Positions 14,490 through 23,994 of a DNA stretch of 64,000 bases are shown one piece after another. How positions within the stretch are numbered: position 1 is the first letter of the stretch; every line of letters starts with the position of its first letter. Position numbers and translations under genes: made by a program. The notes under the pieces are model-generated. The model worked only from the letters and a program-made list of their open reading frames with translations. It was not told the DNA's origin and made no database searches. Origin of the DNA: Occultella aeris (GTDB taxonomy: Bacteria; Actinomycetota; Actinomycetes; Actinomycetales; Beutenbergiaceae); NCBI RefSeq assembly GCF_902703175.1, contig NZ_CACRYJ010000011.1:1-64000 (forward strand). The letters run 5' to 3'.

Positions 14490-17090
14490 CTACCCGACGG
14501 CGCCACGCCTGCGGAGAGTGGCGTCCCAACGGATGTTCATCTTGCCCGCCGGAGCGTTCGTGATCTCGATGCGGTCAGCTGCCCAGGCGATGGCCGCGCC
14601 TGCCGGGGCATCGACGGTGGCGCCCTCGGGGAGACCGAGCTCGGCTCGGTGGACGATGAGGTGGCCGGTGGTGTTCGGCGGCGTCGCGACGTCCAGCGTG
14701 CCACGGGCCCGGTCGTAGTCGACGGTGACCGGGCCCCTGATGGTTGGGACCGTCCCGGACATCCGGTTGAGGAGCCCGGGACGCGGTTCGATGAGGACGC
14801 GCGCCGCCCCGGGGGACTGCGAACGCACCCCGAGGACCCATCGAGCGATCACGTTGACCGGGGCCGAACCCCAGGCGTGGGAGTACGTCATGTTGGGCTT
14901 CAAGGACGGATCCCAAGCCTCGGGAACGATCGTGGCAGCGAGGTTGTCGATCAGATGCAGCCAGCTGTTCGGCCCGGACGCGGACATGAGCGCGAGCGCG
15001 TGATCGCTCCGGCCCGCCCGGCACAGCGCCTCCAGGAGGAACTGGGCACCGTAGACGCTCATCCGGATGCCGCCGCGCCCGAGCCAGTCACCGAGACCGG
15101 CGAGCCGGTCGGTAGGAGCGAGGCCGAGCGCGACCGGGAACGCGGTGGCGTGCTGGGCGTGGTGGGTCGACCCCAGCCCGTCACGGTAGGCGGACGCATC
15201 GAGCAGGAGGGAGTTGAGGGCGGCGCGCATCCGGTCGGCCAGGGCACGGTAGCGGGCGGCGGCCTGCGGGCGGTCGGTGACCTCGGCGATACGGGCGAGG
15301 GTCGCATAGGCGGCTGCCTGGAAGGCGTTCAGGACCGTGTTCACCTCGGTGAACTCGTATCCGTCCCGGTACGTGACCGGCCAGTCGACCAGATCGGCGT
15401 CCCAACCGCCGGCAGCAGGCCCCGGGTCCTTCCGCAGCAGACCGTGCACACCGAGGAAGTGGTCGTAGTTGAGACCTTCCCAGTGCTCGAAGTCGGTCCG
15501 CAACTGCCGATCGTCACCGGTGGCGAGGTAGTCCTCCCACGCCATCAGGACCGGCATCAGGTGGTACTCGGACGGCCAGGTGGACCGCCGGGTGAGGTAC
15601 TCGCCGGAGTAGCGTGCCAGCGCGTAGCTGCGCTCGACCGCGTACTGGGAGAGCTGGTTCACATACGCATCTCCCTCGTACGGGCCGCGCTCGCGAGCCG
15701 GCGTGTCGATGTACACGTCGAGCGAGGTCGCCTCGATCGTGTACCGACACAGCTCCCAGACTCGGTCCAGATCCGGGTCGGAGGAGGAGAACGCCGCGCC
15801 ACCCACGTAGGGCGAGCGGAGCACGAGGGGCCGGACCGCGTGGGTCAGGTCGAGCGCCGGGTCCGCCTCGAGCTCGATGTAGCGGAACGCCCGGTACCCC
15901 CAGTGCTCCACGGACTGCGGCCCGTCACGCAGGGTCCAGGTGTCCTCGTAGACGTTCTGGGTGCGCATCCGGAACCGCACGCGTCCCTGCGCCAGCTCCT
16001 CTCCGAGGCGAACGTGCACGCGTGCACCCGAACGGCCGTCGACGTCGAGGCGGATACCTCCGACGATCTCGCGACCGAGGTCGATGAACCAGCGACCGTC
16101 CGGCTGCCGAGCCGCCTCGGCGACCTCGCCGAGACTCTGCTCGATGCTGACGATCGCCGGGGCGGGATCGGGCGGCGCCGCGCATACGCGGGCCGGCGCC
16201 CAGTCGCGGTCGTCGAAGCCTGGCTCGGTCCAACCCACTGGTTCGTGTCTGGCGTCCCAGTCCTCGCGGGGGGCTCGGTACCAGCCGCCGCCGATGTCCG
16301 CGGAACCGGGTAGCAGCCGCTCCCCGCTCGCGGCCTTCCACCGGCTGGAGGTCGTGACCTCGATGCGGTGGCCGTCGGCGAGCACGACGACGAGCCGCGC
16401 GATGAACTGCCGTCCGTGCTCAGCCCAGCACAACGCCGCAAGTGCGTTCCGGCCAGGCTTGAGCGCGTTGGCGAGATCGTGGGTGTGATACCGGGCGCGC
16501 GAGTCCGAGTCGCGCACGCTGCCCCGGCCGGCGACGGAGGCGTTGGCCCACAGCTTGTAGACGTACTGCCGTCCGCCCCGAGGTCCGGTCTGCGCCGTCT
16601 GCCCGCCCTCGGCCGAGCGCCCCGCCGCCTCGACGAATGCCGACAGGACGGGCGCGTCCGGCAGGTCGAACTCGTGCCGCAGAAGCACCCAGGAGTTCTC
16701 GGCGCCCGAGTCCTCGACGCCGGCGGGTCCCCAGATCGCCTCGCCGCCCCACGAGTCGGCGGCCGTGATCAACCGTGACGGCGTCGACCAGTCCCCGGCC
16801 ACCGACGTGTCCGCTCGCACCCGCCACCAGTACGGCGTCGATGCCGCCAGCCGCGGCCCCGCGTACGGCACGGCGGTCGACGACGACGACGTGACCGGCC
16901 CGCTGTCCCAGAACGGCGCGCCGAAGGACGCCGGCGAGGCGGCCACCTGGATCCGGTACCCGACCTGCATACCGTCGCCGAGTGCCGGGACGAGCCAGGA
17001 GAACCGGGCGTCGGCGACGTCCACGCCGACCGGCTCCGACTGCAGATCGACCATCAGGCCGGACGGCCGGCCGGGCGAATCGGCGCTCAT
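14490..17090 (-). CDS. Alpha-L-rhamnosidase, glycoside hydrolase family 78
   Basis: 866-residue enzyme that removes terminal alpha-L-rhamnose with inversion. It has a fibronectin-like N-terminal domain ('YWWRVRADTS'), carbohydrate-binding beta domains, an (alpha/alpha)6 barrel and a C-terminal beta domain. Catalytic residues match Bacillus RhaB in identity and spacing: D462, R466, E467 and D474 in 'DTPARERGPYEGD', and E724 in 'VPEAWDPS' as likely base. No signal peptide is visible, so it probably acts in the cytoplasm on imported oligosaccharides. It is the last gene of the LacI-linked operon, 16 bases after the preceding gene. ATG 17090 is chosen; GTG 17099 is possible. Neither has a clear Shine-Dalgarno. 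Confidence 0.95.
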   Translation of the reverse strand: MSADSPGRPSGLMVDLQSEPVGVDVADARFSWLVPALGDGMQVGYRIQVAASPASFGAPFWDSGPVTSSSSTAVPYAGPRLAASTPYWWRVRADTSVAGDWSTPSRLITAADSWGGEAIWGPAGVEDSGAENSWVLLRHEFDLPDAPVLSAFVEAAGRSAEGGQTAQTGPRGGRQYVYKLWANASVAGRGSVRDSDSRARYHTHDLANALKPGRNALAALCWAEHGRQFIARLVVVLADGHRIEVTTSSRWKAASGERLLPGSADIGGGWYRAPREDWDARHEPVGWTEPGFDDRDWAPARVCAAPPDPAPAIVSIEQSLGEVAEAARQPDGRWFIDLGREIVGGIRLDVDGRSGARVHVRLGEELAQGRVRFRMRTQNVYEDTWTLRDGPQSVEHWGYRAFRYIELEADPALDLTHAVRPLVLRSPYVGGAAFSSSDPDLDRVWELCRYTIEATSLDVYIDTPARERGPYEGDAYVNQLSQYAVERSYALARYSGEYLTRRSTWPSEYHLMPVLMAWEDYLATGDDRQLRTDFEHWEGLNYDHFLGVHGLLRKDPGPAAGGWDADLVDWPVTYRDGYEFTEVNTVLNAFQAAAYATLARIAEVTDRPQAAARYRALADRMRAALNSLLLDASAYRDGLGSTHHAQHATAFPVALGLAPTDRLAGLGDWLGRGGIRMSVYGAQFLLEALCRAGRSDHALALMSASGPNSWLHLIDNLAATIVPEAWDPSLKPNMTYSHAWGSAPVNVIARWVLGVRSQSPGAARVLIEPRPGLLNRMSGTVPTIRGPVTVDYDRARGTLDVATPPNTTGHLIVHRAELGLPEGATVDAPAGAAIAWAADRIEITNAPAGKMNIRWDATLRRRGAVG

Positions 17091-17106
17091 GCCGCGCACT
17101 GCCGGA

Positions 17107-18579
17107 TCAGAAGACCCCGCCCCGGCGAGACCACTGCAACGTCAGGCCGGCTCCGCCGTCGACATCCGACGGCGCCCGATAGTGCAGCCACCACGTGCCG
17201 TCCGGGGCGGACTCGACGCGTTCCAGCGCGGCGGCGCCGGTGACGGCGACCTCCAGTCCGGGCAGCCGCCACCGCTCCGGCGTCACCGATCCGCCGTCGA
17301 GCCCGTCCGCCCGGACCTGGAACGCGAAGGAGCCACCCGCCGGCCACCGCAGCCGGACCTCGACGGCGTCGCTGCCCGCGCAGGACGCGGCGACGTCGAT
17401 CGTGAGCTCGCTGACCAGCCGGAGCCAGCCTACGCCGGTGCCGAGGCGCCAGTGTGCGGTCAACGGATGGAACTGATCGCCCAGACCGCTGCGATCGCCA
17501 CCGAGATGCTCGGCGCCGACCATGACGTTGACGTCGAGCACCGTCGTCGCGACCCGACGTCCGTCGATCGGCTGCTCGAGGGTGCGCGGACCGGGGAAGG
17601 ACCGCAGCGCTGCGCGTACCGGTGACGGCAGGTCGGGGATGCCCAACGCGGCCACGGACGGGCCGAGCGCGAGGTCCCAGAAATGTTCGAACGGATCGCT
17701 GATGTCCGGGAACGGCGCGGCCTCCCGGCCAAGGGCCTGCCACAGCCACAACCCGATCCCACTTGCGTAGGAGTTCAGGTCCATCCCGTAGGAACGGTCG
17801 TACGGCCCGGCCAGGTTGCACAGACCTGCATGGTAGTGGTCGGCGACGTCGCGCCAGAGCGCGAGCTCGACGGCGCCGGCTCGCTGGACCGTGCCCGGCT
17901 CGCTTCCGTAGCGGCGCCAGAGGGCGAGCGCGTAGAGGTCGATGCCGTAGTAGGTGGGCGAGTTGTACTCCTCGAACGCCCCGCGGGCCTCGAACGCCTC
18001 GAGCACCTGCCCCATCAGGTGGAGGCCGCGCGCGTCGCACTCGCGATCGGATCGGCGTCGTCCGACGGCGTGCATCAGGAATCCGGCCATGAGCGCGATG
18101 TTGGAGTAGAGCGGGTCGACCCCACGTGCGAGCGTGCCCGCCACGGCCAGGTCGAGCGCGTGCTCGATCCGCGCGACGAGCTCGGCGGGCAGGTGACCCT
18201 CCCTCTCGACGAGGATGTGCAGGAGCGCGCAGCCGATGAACTCCCGCCAGTTGGGGTCGTAGTCACGGAACGCTCGCGCGCCGTCGACGGGCGTCGGCTC
18301 GTCGGGCCAGCGGAGCCAGGTACCGTGCCAGGGCGCGCCTGGTTGATCGAACTGGTGGTCCAGCACTGCGTCGATCGCGCGCACCGCGCGCCGGTTGTCT
18401 GTGGAGCCGCCACGAGCGAGCAGTCCGAGCGCGTACCAGCAGGTCTCGCGCACCCGAGCCCGCCGCTGGGTCGGCGCCCAGGCAGGATCTACGACCAGGC
18501 CGATGCTGGCATCCCACCACTGGTCCAGGACCGCCATCGAGGCGGCCGCGAGTCCGCTCTCGCTCGCCTGCCTGGTCAT
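17107..18579 (-). CDS. Uncharacterised (alpha/alpha)-barrel-like protein of the polysaccharide locus
   Basis: 490-residue protein I cannot place in a named family. Residues ~1-310 are helix-rich with Trp/Tyr clusters ('MAVLDQWWDASI', 'YDPNWREFIGCALLHILV', 'EYNSPTYYGIDLYAL', 'SYGMDLNSYASGIGLWLW'), the look of an (alpha/alpha)6 toroid in polysaccharide lyases and glycoside hydrolases. The C-terminal third is beta-rich, as in many lyases and hydrolases. It has no signal peptide. Its ATG overlaps the stop of the heparinase-like gene (ATGA), and GH78 follows 16 bases on. Position and architecture suggest a hydrolase or lyase acting on the same glycan. Catalytic residues cannot be named. Confidence 0.65.
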   Translation of the reverse strand: MTRQASESGLAAASMAVLDQWWDASIGLVVDPAWAPTQRRARVRETCWYALGLLARGGSTDNRRAVRAIDAVLDHQFDQPGAPWHGTWLRWPDEPTPVDGARAFRDYDPNWREFIGCALLHILVEREGHLPAELVARIEHALDLAVAGTLARGVDPLYSNIALMAGFLMHAVGRRRSDRECDARGLHLMGQVLEAFEARGAFEEYNSPTYYGIDLYALALWRRYGSEPGTVQRAGAVELALWRDVADHYHAGLCNLAGPYDRSYGMDLNSYASGIGLWLWQALGREAAPFPDISDPFEHFWDLALGPSVAALGIPDLPSPVRAALRSFPGPRTLEQPIDGRRVATTVLDVNVMVGAEHLGGDRSGLGDQFHPLTAHWRLGTGVGWLRLVSELTIDVAASCAGSDAVEVRLRWPAGGSFAFQVRADGLDGGSVTPERWRLPGLEVAVTGAAALERVESAPDGTWWLHYRAPSDVDGGAGLTLQWSRRGGVF

Positions 18580-20489
18580 GCGTGTGACCCTTCCCGCGTG
18601 AACGTCGCACGCAGGGTCGTCGTGCCCTGCGTGAGACCCCGTACCGCGACGACCCCGAGTGGTAGACCTGTCGGGTTGGCGGGCGCGCAGGCTCGGTTCG
18701 CCGTCCATCCTGGCGGCACCGCGATCCTCAGCGTCGGGGCATCCGGGTGATCCCACGTCACGGCCACGATGCCATCCAGCACGGTCAACGACCGGACGTC
18801 CGTGAGCCACCCGTGCCCGAGGTCGTCGGACGGCAGGTCGATCACCGGGCCGGCCGGCGCGACGATCGTGCCGTCACCGTGGAACAGCCACTCGAGCGCA
18901 GTTCCCGGGACCCCCGCCACCTCCATCTCGTCGGTCCAGCCCGATGCCGTCAGGCGCAGGGTGCGGCGGACCTCGGCGCCGTTCCAGCTGGACTGGGCCA
19001 CCAGGGACCGGTCATCGGCATGGACCAGCAGACCGTCGTGCGGTGGCTGCGGCCGGTCCCCGACGACGAGCAGGTTGTGCGCAGCCTGCGAACGCATCCA
19101 CACCGTGATGTCGGCCCCGTACCCGCTGGTTCCGAGGTCAAGGCTGCGCCACCCGCCACACTCGACGTCCACGGCGAGCTTGTCGTGGTGATCGTGCCAG
19201 CCCGCATCCGGACCGAACCGCATCGCCAGCCGAACCAGCGGGCTCCGGAGCACTCCGATGCCTGGCCCAGGCCACACGAACGAGGCCGGCGTCACGCCGT
19301 CGTCGGTGCCATGCAACGAGTCCGCGCCGAACACCATCGCGCCCACGCTGTAGCGGCCGGCGCGCTCGGGCGACGGACCGGCGACCCGGCCCGCTCCGAA
19401 CCACAGCTCGACGGCCGCCGGAGCGTCGCCGAGGTAGGACGACGCGAGCTGCGCACCCGCCCCCGGCAGCAGCCTCGACGCGACCTCGGCGGTCTGGGCG
19501 AAGTCGCCGAGGAAGCTGTTCGGCCAGCCATCGCCGTAGGCGGGCACGCGGCCGTCGGAGTAGGCCAGTCTCGCGGGCGCCTGCACGGCCCGGAGGAGCC
19601 GCTCGGCATGCTCGTCCTCGAGCGCGCCCGGCCCGGCGACCTCGACGAAGGACAGCAGCGCGTTGACCGCGTAGAAGTGGTAGTGCGGGTTCACCTCGAA
19701 CCACAGACCCTCCGGGTGGATGCCTTCGAGGATCTGGTTCCGGGCTCCGAAGGGTCCCTCGGTCACCGTGCTGAGCAACTGCTCGTCGCCGATGGCGACC
19801 GCACATTCGGCCAACGCGGCAACGAGCCAGCAGTGGATGTTGTGGATCATCCCGAGCTGGGGCGCCAGCACGGCAGCGATCTCCCCGGCAAGCCGCCGGG
19901 CCGCGGCCCGGGTCGACTCCGCCAGCAGTGGCCCCGCCCATCGGACCGAGCGCAGCAGTCCGATGGCCCACACCGACTCGTCCAGGTTCTGCGGCAGCAC
20001 TCGCCCCTGCCCGACGTTGACGCCGTGCAGCGCGTAGGAGCCGTAGTCGCAGGCGTAGCGGTCCACGATCTCGGCTAGGGCAACGGCGGCGCTCCGCCGC
20101 CGATCCTCGTCGCCATCGAGCCGCGCGAGCAGTGCCGCCCGCTGTGACTGGGCCGCTGCCATGTTGTGCATCCGGGTTCGCCACGCGCCGTCCCAGGGCT
20201 CCCCGCGATAGGCACGCCCACAGGTGGGGCACACGTGCTCGTCCGGGCTGCCCGGGTCGAACCGCAACGGCTCACCATCGTCGTCGCAGAAGTAGTGGTG
20301 CGTCCAGGCGCTGACCTGGTCCGGTCCCGGCAGCCGCAGGTGCGACTGCCAGAACACGAAGTCCTCGCGCACCGCGTCGAGGGTGTCCGCCGCCCAACCG
20401 GGCTCGCCGACGCGGCTGCGTACCTGCTCCCAGTCCGGGACGACGCTCGTTGCCATCGCTGGGGCTGCCGCCCGCTCATCGTGAAGCAT
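18576..20489 (-). CDS. Heparinase II/III-family polysaccharide lyase
   Basis: 637-residue protein with the two-part architecture of heparinase II/III-type lyases: an alpha toroid ('WHTHHYF'-like start region, 'LGMIHNIHCWLVAALAE', 'EVNPHYHFYAVNALLSF'), then a beta-sandwich with 'WHDHHDKLAVDVE'. The Asn-His, Tyr and His clusters resemble the catalytic set that removes a proton next to a uronate carboxyl, producing unsaturated oligosaccharides. An N-terminal 'CPTCGRAY' adds a possible small metal site. No signal peptide is seen, so intracellular action is likely. ATG 20489 follows AGAAGGAA; ATG 20456 is an alternative. Fifth gene of the operon, overlapping the next by 4 bases. Confidence 0.85.
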   Translation of the reverse strand: MLHDERAAAPAMATSVVPDWEQVRSRVGEPGWAADTLDAVREDFVFWQSHLRLPGPDQVSAWTHHYFCDDDGEPLRFDPGSPDEHVCPTCGRAYRGEPWDGAWRTRMHNMAAAQSQRAALLARLDGDEDRRRSAAVALAEIVDRYACDYGSYALHGVNVGQGRVLPQNLDESVWAIGLLRSVRWAGPLLAESTRAAARRLAGEIAAVLAPQLGMIHNIHCWLVAALAECAVAIGDEQLLSTVTEGPFGARNQILEGIHPEGLWFEVNPHYHFYAVNALLSFVEVAGPGALEDEHAERLLRAVQAPARLAYSDGRVPAYGDGWPNSFLGDFAQTAEVASRLLPGAGAQLASSYLGDAPAAVELWFGAGRVAGPSPERAGRYSVGAMVFGADSLHGTDDGVTPASFVWPGPGIGVLRSPLVRLAMRFGPDAGWHDHHDKLAVDVECGGWRSLDLGTSGYGADITVWMRSQAAHNLLVVGDRPQPPHDGLLVHADDRSLVAQSSWNGAEVRRTLRLTASGWTDEMEVAGVPGTALEWLFHGDGTIVAPAGPVIDLPSDDLGHGWLTDVRSLTVLDGIVAVTWDHPDAPTLRIAVPPGWTANRACAPANPTGLPLGVVAVRGLTQGTTTLRATFTREGSHA

Positions 20490-20557
20490 GTGTTCCTTCT
20501 GTCGGTGTTCGTGTCGATCGTGCTGGTGGAGCGCCGCTCCGGTCCTTGCGCCAGATT

Positions 20558-21265
20558 TCAGTCGGGCAACACCCCGAACCCCTCGGCCGTGAGTCCTCGT
20601 TCCTGCGCCGCCGTCAGCACAGCTCGCAGCCGATCGGGGGTGATGAAGTTGCGCCCCTGCGCCAGTCCGTGATCCCACTCGGCGATGTCGTGCGCGAACA
20701 GGCACACGCCGGCTCCGGTGCGTGCCGCCTCGTCAAGGACGACGAGCAGCGCACCACGGTCGTCGGGGTTCGCGACACCGCTCCGGCCAACGTCGATGCC
20801 GCGGGCGGGCAGGACCCTGGTCGGAGCGTCGAGGTCGACGAGCACCTGCGTGGCGCTCCCGTCCAGATGCCTGGCTGACGTCGTCCGCACCCAGGAGAAC
20901 CGTGCAGTCAGCACGTCGTCGGTCGCCCGGTCATGGCGACCGAAGGGGTAGGCGAAGTCGCGATGACCCAGACCACGGTCCGCGAGAGCTGCGATCGACG
21001 GTTCGATCTCGTGCTCGAGATAGGCCCCAAGGCCGTGCTGGGCGACGTACTGCGGGCCGTCGAGATGACGCAGGCCGTGGCTCGCGATCGTGTGACCATC
21101 GCGCTGAAGAGCCCGCAGCTTGTCGGTCTCGTCGTCGGTGAGCCGGTCGACGTGCGAGACGAAGAACGTGACCCGCGCCGCGGCGTCGTCGAACACGCCG
21201 CGGTGGACGAACCAGTGATCGACCGTGCAGTCGTCAAAGGTCATCAGCAGCTGGGGCTGCCTCAT
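20558..21265 (-). CDS. Polysaccharide deacetylase (NodB homology, CE4-like)
   Basis: 235-residue NodB-type deacetylase. Motif 1 is 'LLMTFDDCTVD' (the DD pair), motif 2 'IASHGLRHLD' gives His ligands, and 'FAYPFGRHD' and 'VCLFAHDIAEW' correspond to later motifs. Such enzymes remove acetyl (or N-acetyl) groups with a divalent metal. There is no signal peptide. It lies between the binding protein and the lyase genes of the operon, suggesting that the imported oligosaccharide is acetylated and must be deacetylated before cleavage. The Cys after the DD pair, where Gly is usual, is slightly atypical. Confidence 0.86.
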   Translation of the reverse strand: MRQPQLLMTFDDCTVDHWFVHRGVFDDAAARVTFFVSHVDRLTDDETDKLRALQRDGHTIASHGLRHLDGPQYVAQHGLGAYLEHEIEPSIAALADRGLGHRDFAYPFGRHDRATDDVLTARFSWVRTTSARHLDGSATQVLVDLDAPTRVLPARGIDVGRSGVANPDDRGALLVVLDEAARTGAGVCLFAHDIAEWDHGLAQGRNFITPDRLRAVLTAAQERGLTAEGFGVLPD

Positions 21266-21325
21266 CGTCCTCCTCGGCTTCCTGGATTGACTCTCGACGC
21301 CTGGTTCGACGGGTCCTGGCCGCGT

Positions 21326-21361
21326 CGGCCGGCACGGACCCGGTCAGGTCCGCGCCGGCCG
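21326..21361 (-). terminator. Strong stem-loop between binding-protein and deacetylase genes
   Basis: GCCGGC-a-CGGACC pairs with GGTCCG-c-GCCGGC around a 6-base loop and extends two more pairs outward. It directly follows the binding-protein stop (21374, minus strand). It may partially terminate or stabilise the 3' end, giving more transporter than enzyme mRNA. Confidence 0.55.
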
Positions 21362-21373
21362 GCTACCGCCGGA

Positions 21374-23002
21374 TCAGCCTTCGGCGCTGGCGGCGAACGC
21401 CTCGGCGAACTCGTCTCGCATGGCGTCGCCGCCGTCCTTCTTCCAGGTTGCCACCGCATCGGTCCACGCCGACACCGGCTTGCGACCCTGCAGGATGTCG
21501 ACCTCAAGATCGGAGAGTGCACTGCCGATCTGTGGTCCCTTGCGTGACTCGGTCTCACTGAACAACGTGGACGAGGGGTTGGAGATCGCCGTCGGAACTG
21601 CCTCGGTCTGCACGTCGTAGAGCGACTGCGCGACGTCGGGCCGCCCGGGCATGTAGGTCACCCACGGCCCTTCGGCGAGGTACCTCAGGGCGAGCTGGGT
21701 CTCGCTCTTGCCCTTGTCATTGAGCACCGGGTCGCCGTCGACGAGCGTGTGATGCACACCCTCCAGGCCGTAGTTCTTGAACAGGTGCTCGGAGCTGCCG
21801 AACGGAGCCGCGAGGTAGTTCAGCACGTCCAGCAGTGCCTCGGCGCGGTCCGCCGACCTCAGGCTGATCCCGGTCAGGTTGTGCGTCGGAGCTGCCCGCC
21901 AGATCGGGGCCATGCCACCGCCCTCGGCGAGCGGCGGCAGGATGACATTGAGATCGACGGCCTGGTCGCCGGACAGGTTCGCGAACGCCGGCCACGCGCT
22001 GAAGGTGTCCTCGACGAACCGGGTGGTGCCCGCGATCGTCCAGGCCTGCCGCTGCTGGTTGTCCGCGGACGTCGTGTCCGGGTGCACCAGCCCGTCGGCG
22101 ACGAGCCTGCGACCCGCCTCAAGGGCGTCGAGCTGCCGCTCGTCCTCGTTCGCGCTCACCCAGGTGTCGCCGTCCACAGACCACCCGTTGGGCAGGCCGA
22201 AGGACTGCCGGATGATCTGCAGCGGGACGTTCGCGAGCGCCCACGTGTTCGTGGAGCTCAGCTCGGCGAACATGCTGTACATGTCGTCCCACGACTGGGC
22301 GGCCGGGTCGATGCCCTGCTCCTCGAGCAGGTCGTAGCGTCCGTACAGCACGACGCTGCTCTGAGCGCCGCGTGCGATCGGGATGCCGTAGATGCGCCCG
22401 CCGTAGACGCTCGACTTCCAGCTCTCGGTGGGGATGCTGGCGAGGAACGGGTACTTCTCGATCGCGTCGCCGCTGAGCAGCTCCGTGAGGTCCGTGGCGC
22501 GCTCGTGCAGGAGCGACGGGAGACCTGGGATGCCCTTCGGCCAGAACGTGAAGAGGTCAGGGAGTCGGTCGCCTGCGACCGTGGTCTGGAACCGGTCGGT
22601 GTAGTCGCCGCTGGGGACCAGGGAGACCGAGAGTGTGAACCCGAGCCGTTCGTTCAGCTCCTGCCAGAACGCGTTCTGGTCCATGGCGGGCGGCACCGGG
22701 TTGTTGGTGAGGGCGAACGCGGAGACGTCCTGCCCGTCGCCGGGAGGGCCGTCGGTGATCGGCTGTGGGTCGGCCGGGTAGCTCAGCATGGTGTCGCTGA
22801 CACCGTTCTCACCCGGCAGGTCTGCGGTGAACCCTGCGTACGGGATGTAGGTGGGCAGCGTGACCGTGCTGTTCTCGGCCTGCGAGCCGGCGTCACCGCG
22901 GCCCTCATTGCTGCAGCCGGCGAGGCCACCGAGCGCAGCGAGGCCGCCGAGGGCGAGTGTGCCCTGCAGCAGTTGCCGCCGTGCGATCCGGATCTCTGAC
23001 AT
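21374..23002 (-). CDS. ABC sugar transporter substrate-binding lipoprotein (LplA-like)
   Basis: 542-residue extracellular solute-binding protein (family 1, LplA/YtcQ type). The N-terminus combines 'ARRQLLQG', a twin-Arg-like motif, with a lipobox ending 'GGLAGC' at C30, so it should be a membrane-anchored lipoprotein. The binding-protein body has 'LPDLFTFWPKGIPG' and 'VYGGRIYGIPIARG'. Its length (over 500 residues) fits binders of di- and oligosaccharides from uronate-containing glycans. It is the third gene of the operon, after the two permeases, an order typical of LplB-YtcP-LplA systems. No ATPase gene is nearby; a shared MsmK-type ATPase is presumed. Confidence 0.92.
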   Translation of the reverse strand: MSEIRIARRQLLQGTLALGGLAALGGLAGCSNEGRGDAGSQAENSTVTLPTYIPYAGFTADLPGENGVSDTMLSYPADPQPITDGPPGDGQDVSAFALTNNPVPPAMDQNAFWQELNERLGFTLSVSLVPSGDYTDRFQTTVAGDRLPDLFTFWPKGIPGLPSLLHERATDLTELLSGDAIEKYPFLASIPTESWKSSVYGGRIYGIPIARGAQSSVVLYGRYDLLEEQGIDPAAQSWDDMYSMFAELSSTNTWALANVPLQIIRQSFGLPNGWSVDGDTWVSANEDERQLDALEAGRRLVADGLVHPDTTSADNQQRQAWTIAGTTRFVEDTFSAWPAFANLSGDQAVDLNVILPPLAEGGGMAPIWRAAPTHNLTGISLRSADRAEALLDVLNYLAAPFGSSEHLFKNYGLEGVHHTLVDGDPVLNDKGKSETQLALRYLAEGPWVTYMPGRPDVAQSLYDVQTEAVPTAISNPSSTLFSETESRKGPQIGSALSDLEVDILQGRKPVSAWTDAVATWKKDGGDAMRDEFAEAFAASAEG

Positions 23003-23067
23003 GTGGTTACTCCTTTTTGTCGTGGTCACGCCCGCAGCGGTGCGGACGGGTGCGGTGGTGGACGGGC

Positions 23068-23994
23068 TCAGCCCTTGACGGCGCCGGTGAGCATGCCCTT
23101 GGCGAAGTGCCGCTGCAGGAAGGGATAGACGATGAGGATGGGGATGATGGAGATGACGAGGATCGCCATCTGGATCGTCGTCTGCGGCGGCAGCGACATC
23201 TCGGCGCCGAGGTCCTGGGCTCCGAGTTGGGTGCCGTCGACCACGTAGGTGCGCAGTACCAGCTGCAGTGGCCACAGCGCGGAGTCGCTGAGGTAGAGCA
23301 TCGCGTTGAAGAACGCGTTCCAGTAGCCGACGCCGTAGAACAGGCCGACGACGGCGAGCACCGGGCGTGCCAGCGGCAGCCCCATGTACCAGAACAGCTT
23401 CCACTCGCCCGCACCGTCGATGCGGGCGCTGTCCATGACCTCCTGGGGCAGCCCCACGAAGAAGGCGCGCACCACGATGACGTTGAACGCGGACACGGAC
23501 GTCGGAACGATGATGGCCCAGAGGCTGTCGAGCATGCCGAGCTGCTGTACGACCAGGTAGCTGGGGATGATGCCCGGGTTGAAGAGCAGGCTGACCAGGA
23601 CGAGCAGCAGCAGCTGCCGGTTGCCGATCGTCTGGCGGCGCGACAGGGCCCAGCCGAGCATCGCCGTCAGGGTCAGGCTCAGCACGGTTCCGACGGCGGT
23701 GACGCCGGCGCTGATCAGCAGGGCCCGGGTGACGACGCCGCCGGTCAGGATCGAGGCGTACGCGGTGAGGTCGATGCCCTCGGGCAGGAGCACGAAGCCG
23801 CCGGCCGTGTTGACCTGCTCGGCGGGCGCGAGGCTCGTCGAGATGATGCCGACGAACGGCAGGATCACCAGAGCGCAGATGATCGTCAGCACGATCGCCT
23901 TGACGACGTTCTCGACCCGGCCGGGGCGCGGGACGCCGTCGATCAGAGTTCCGGAGCCGGCCTTGCGCCGGCGCGGTGCCGTGGTGGTGCTCAT
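23068..23994 (-). CDS. ABC sugar transporter permease (YtcP/LplC-like)
   Basis: 308-residue inner-membrane permease with six predicted helices. The cytoplasmic EAA-type loop reads 'MDSARIDGAGEWKLFWYMGLP', and the C-terminus 'QRHFAKGMLTGAVKG' is diagnostic of the LplC/YtcP branch. It forms a heterodimer with the LplB-like protein encoded just upstream, whose stop overlaps this start (ATGA). The pair moves oligosaccharides delivered by the lipoprotein at 21374-23002. Confidence 0.94.
   Translation of the reverse strand: MSTTTAPRRRKAGSGTLIDGVPRPGRVENVVKAIVLTIICALVILPFVGIISTSLAPAEQVNTAGGFVLLPEGIDLTAYASILTGGVVTRALLISAGVTAVGTVLSLTLTAMLGWALSRRQTIGNRQLLLLVLVSLLFNPGIIPSYLVVQQLGMLDSLWAIIVPTSVSAFNVIVVRAFFVGLPQEVMDSARIDGAGEWKLFWYMGLPLARPVLAVVGLFYGVGYWNAFFNAMLYLSDSALWPLQLVLRTYVVDGTQLGAQDLGAEMSLPPQTTIQMAILVISIIPILIVYPFLQRHFAKGMLTGAVKG

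Noticed and set aside
18579-18810. N-terminal extension of the unknown 490-residue protein
   Set aside because: The extension overlaps the end of the heparinase-type gene out of frame and has no similarity of its own. The ATGA overlap at 18576-18579 fits coupled translation.
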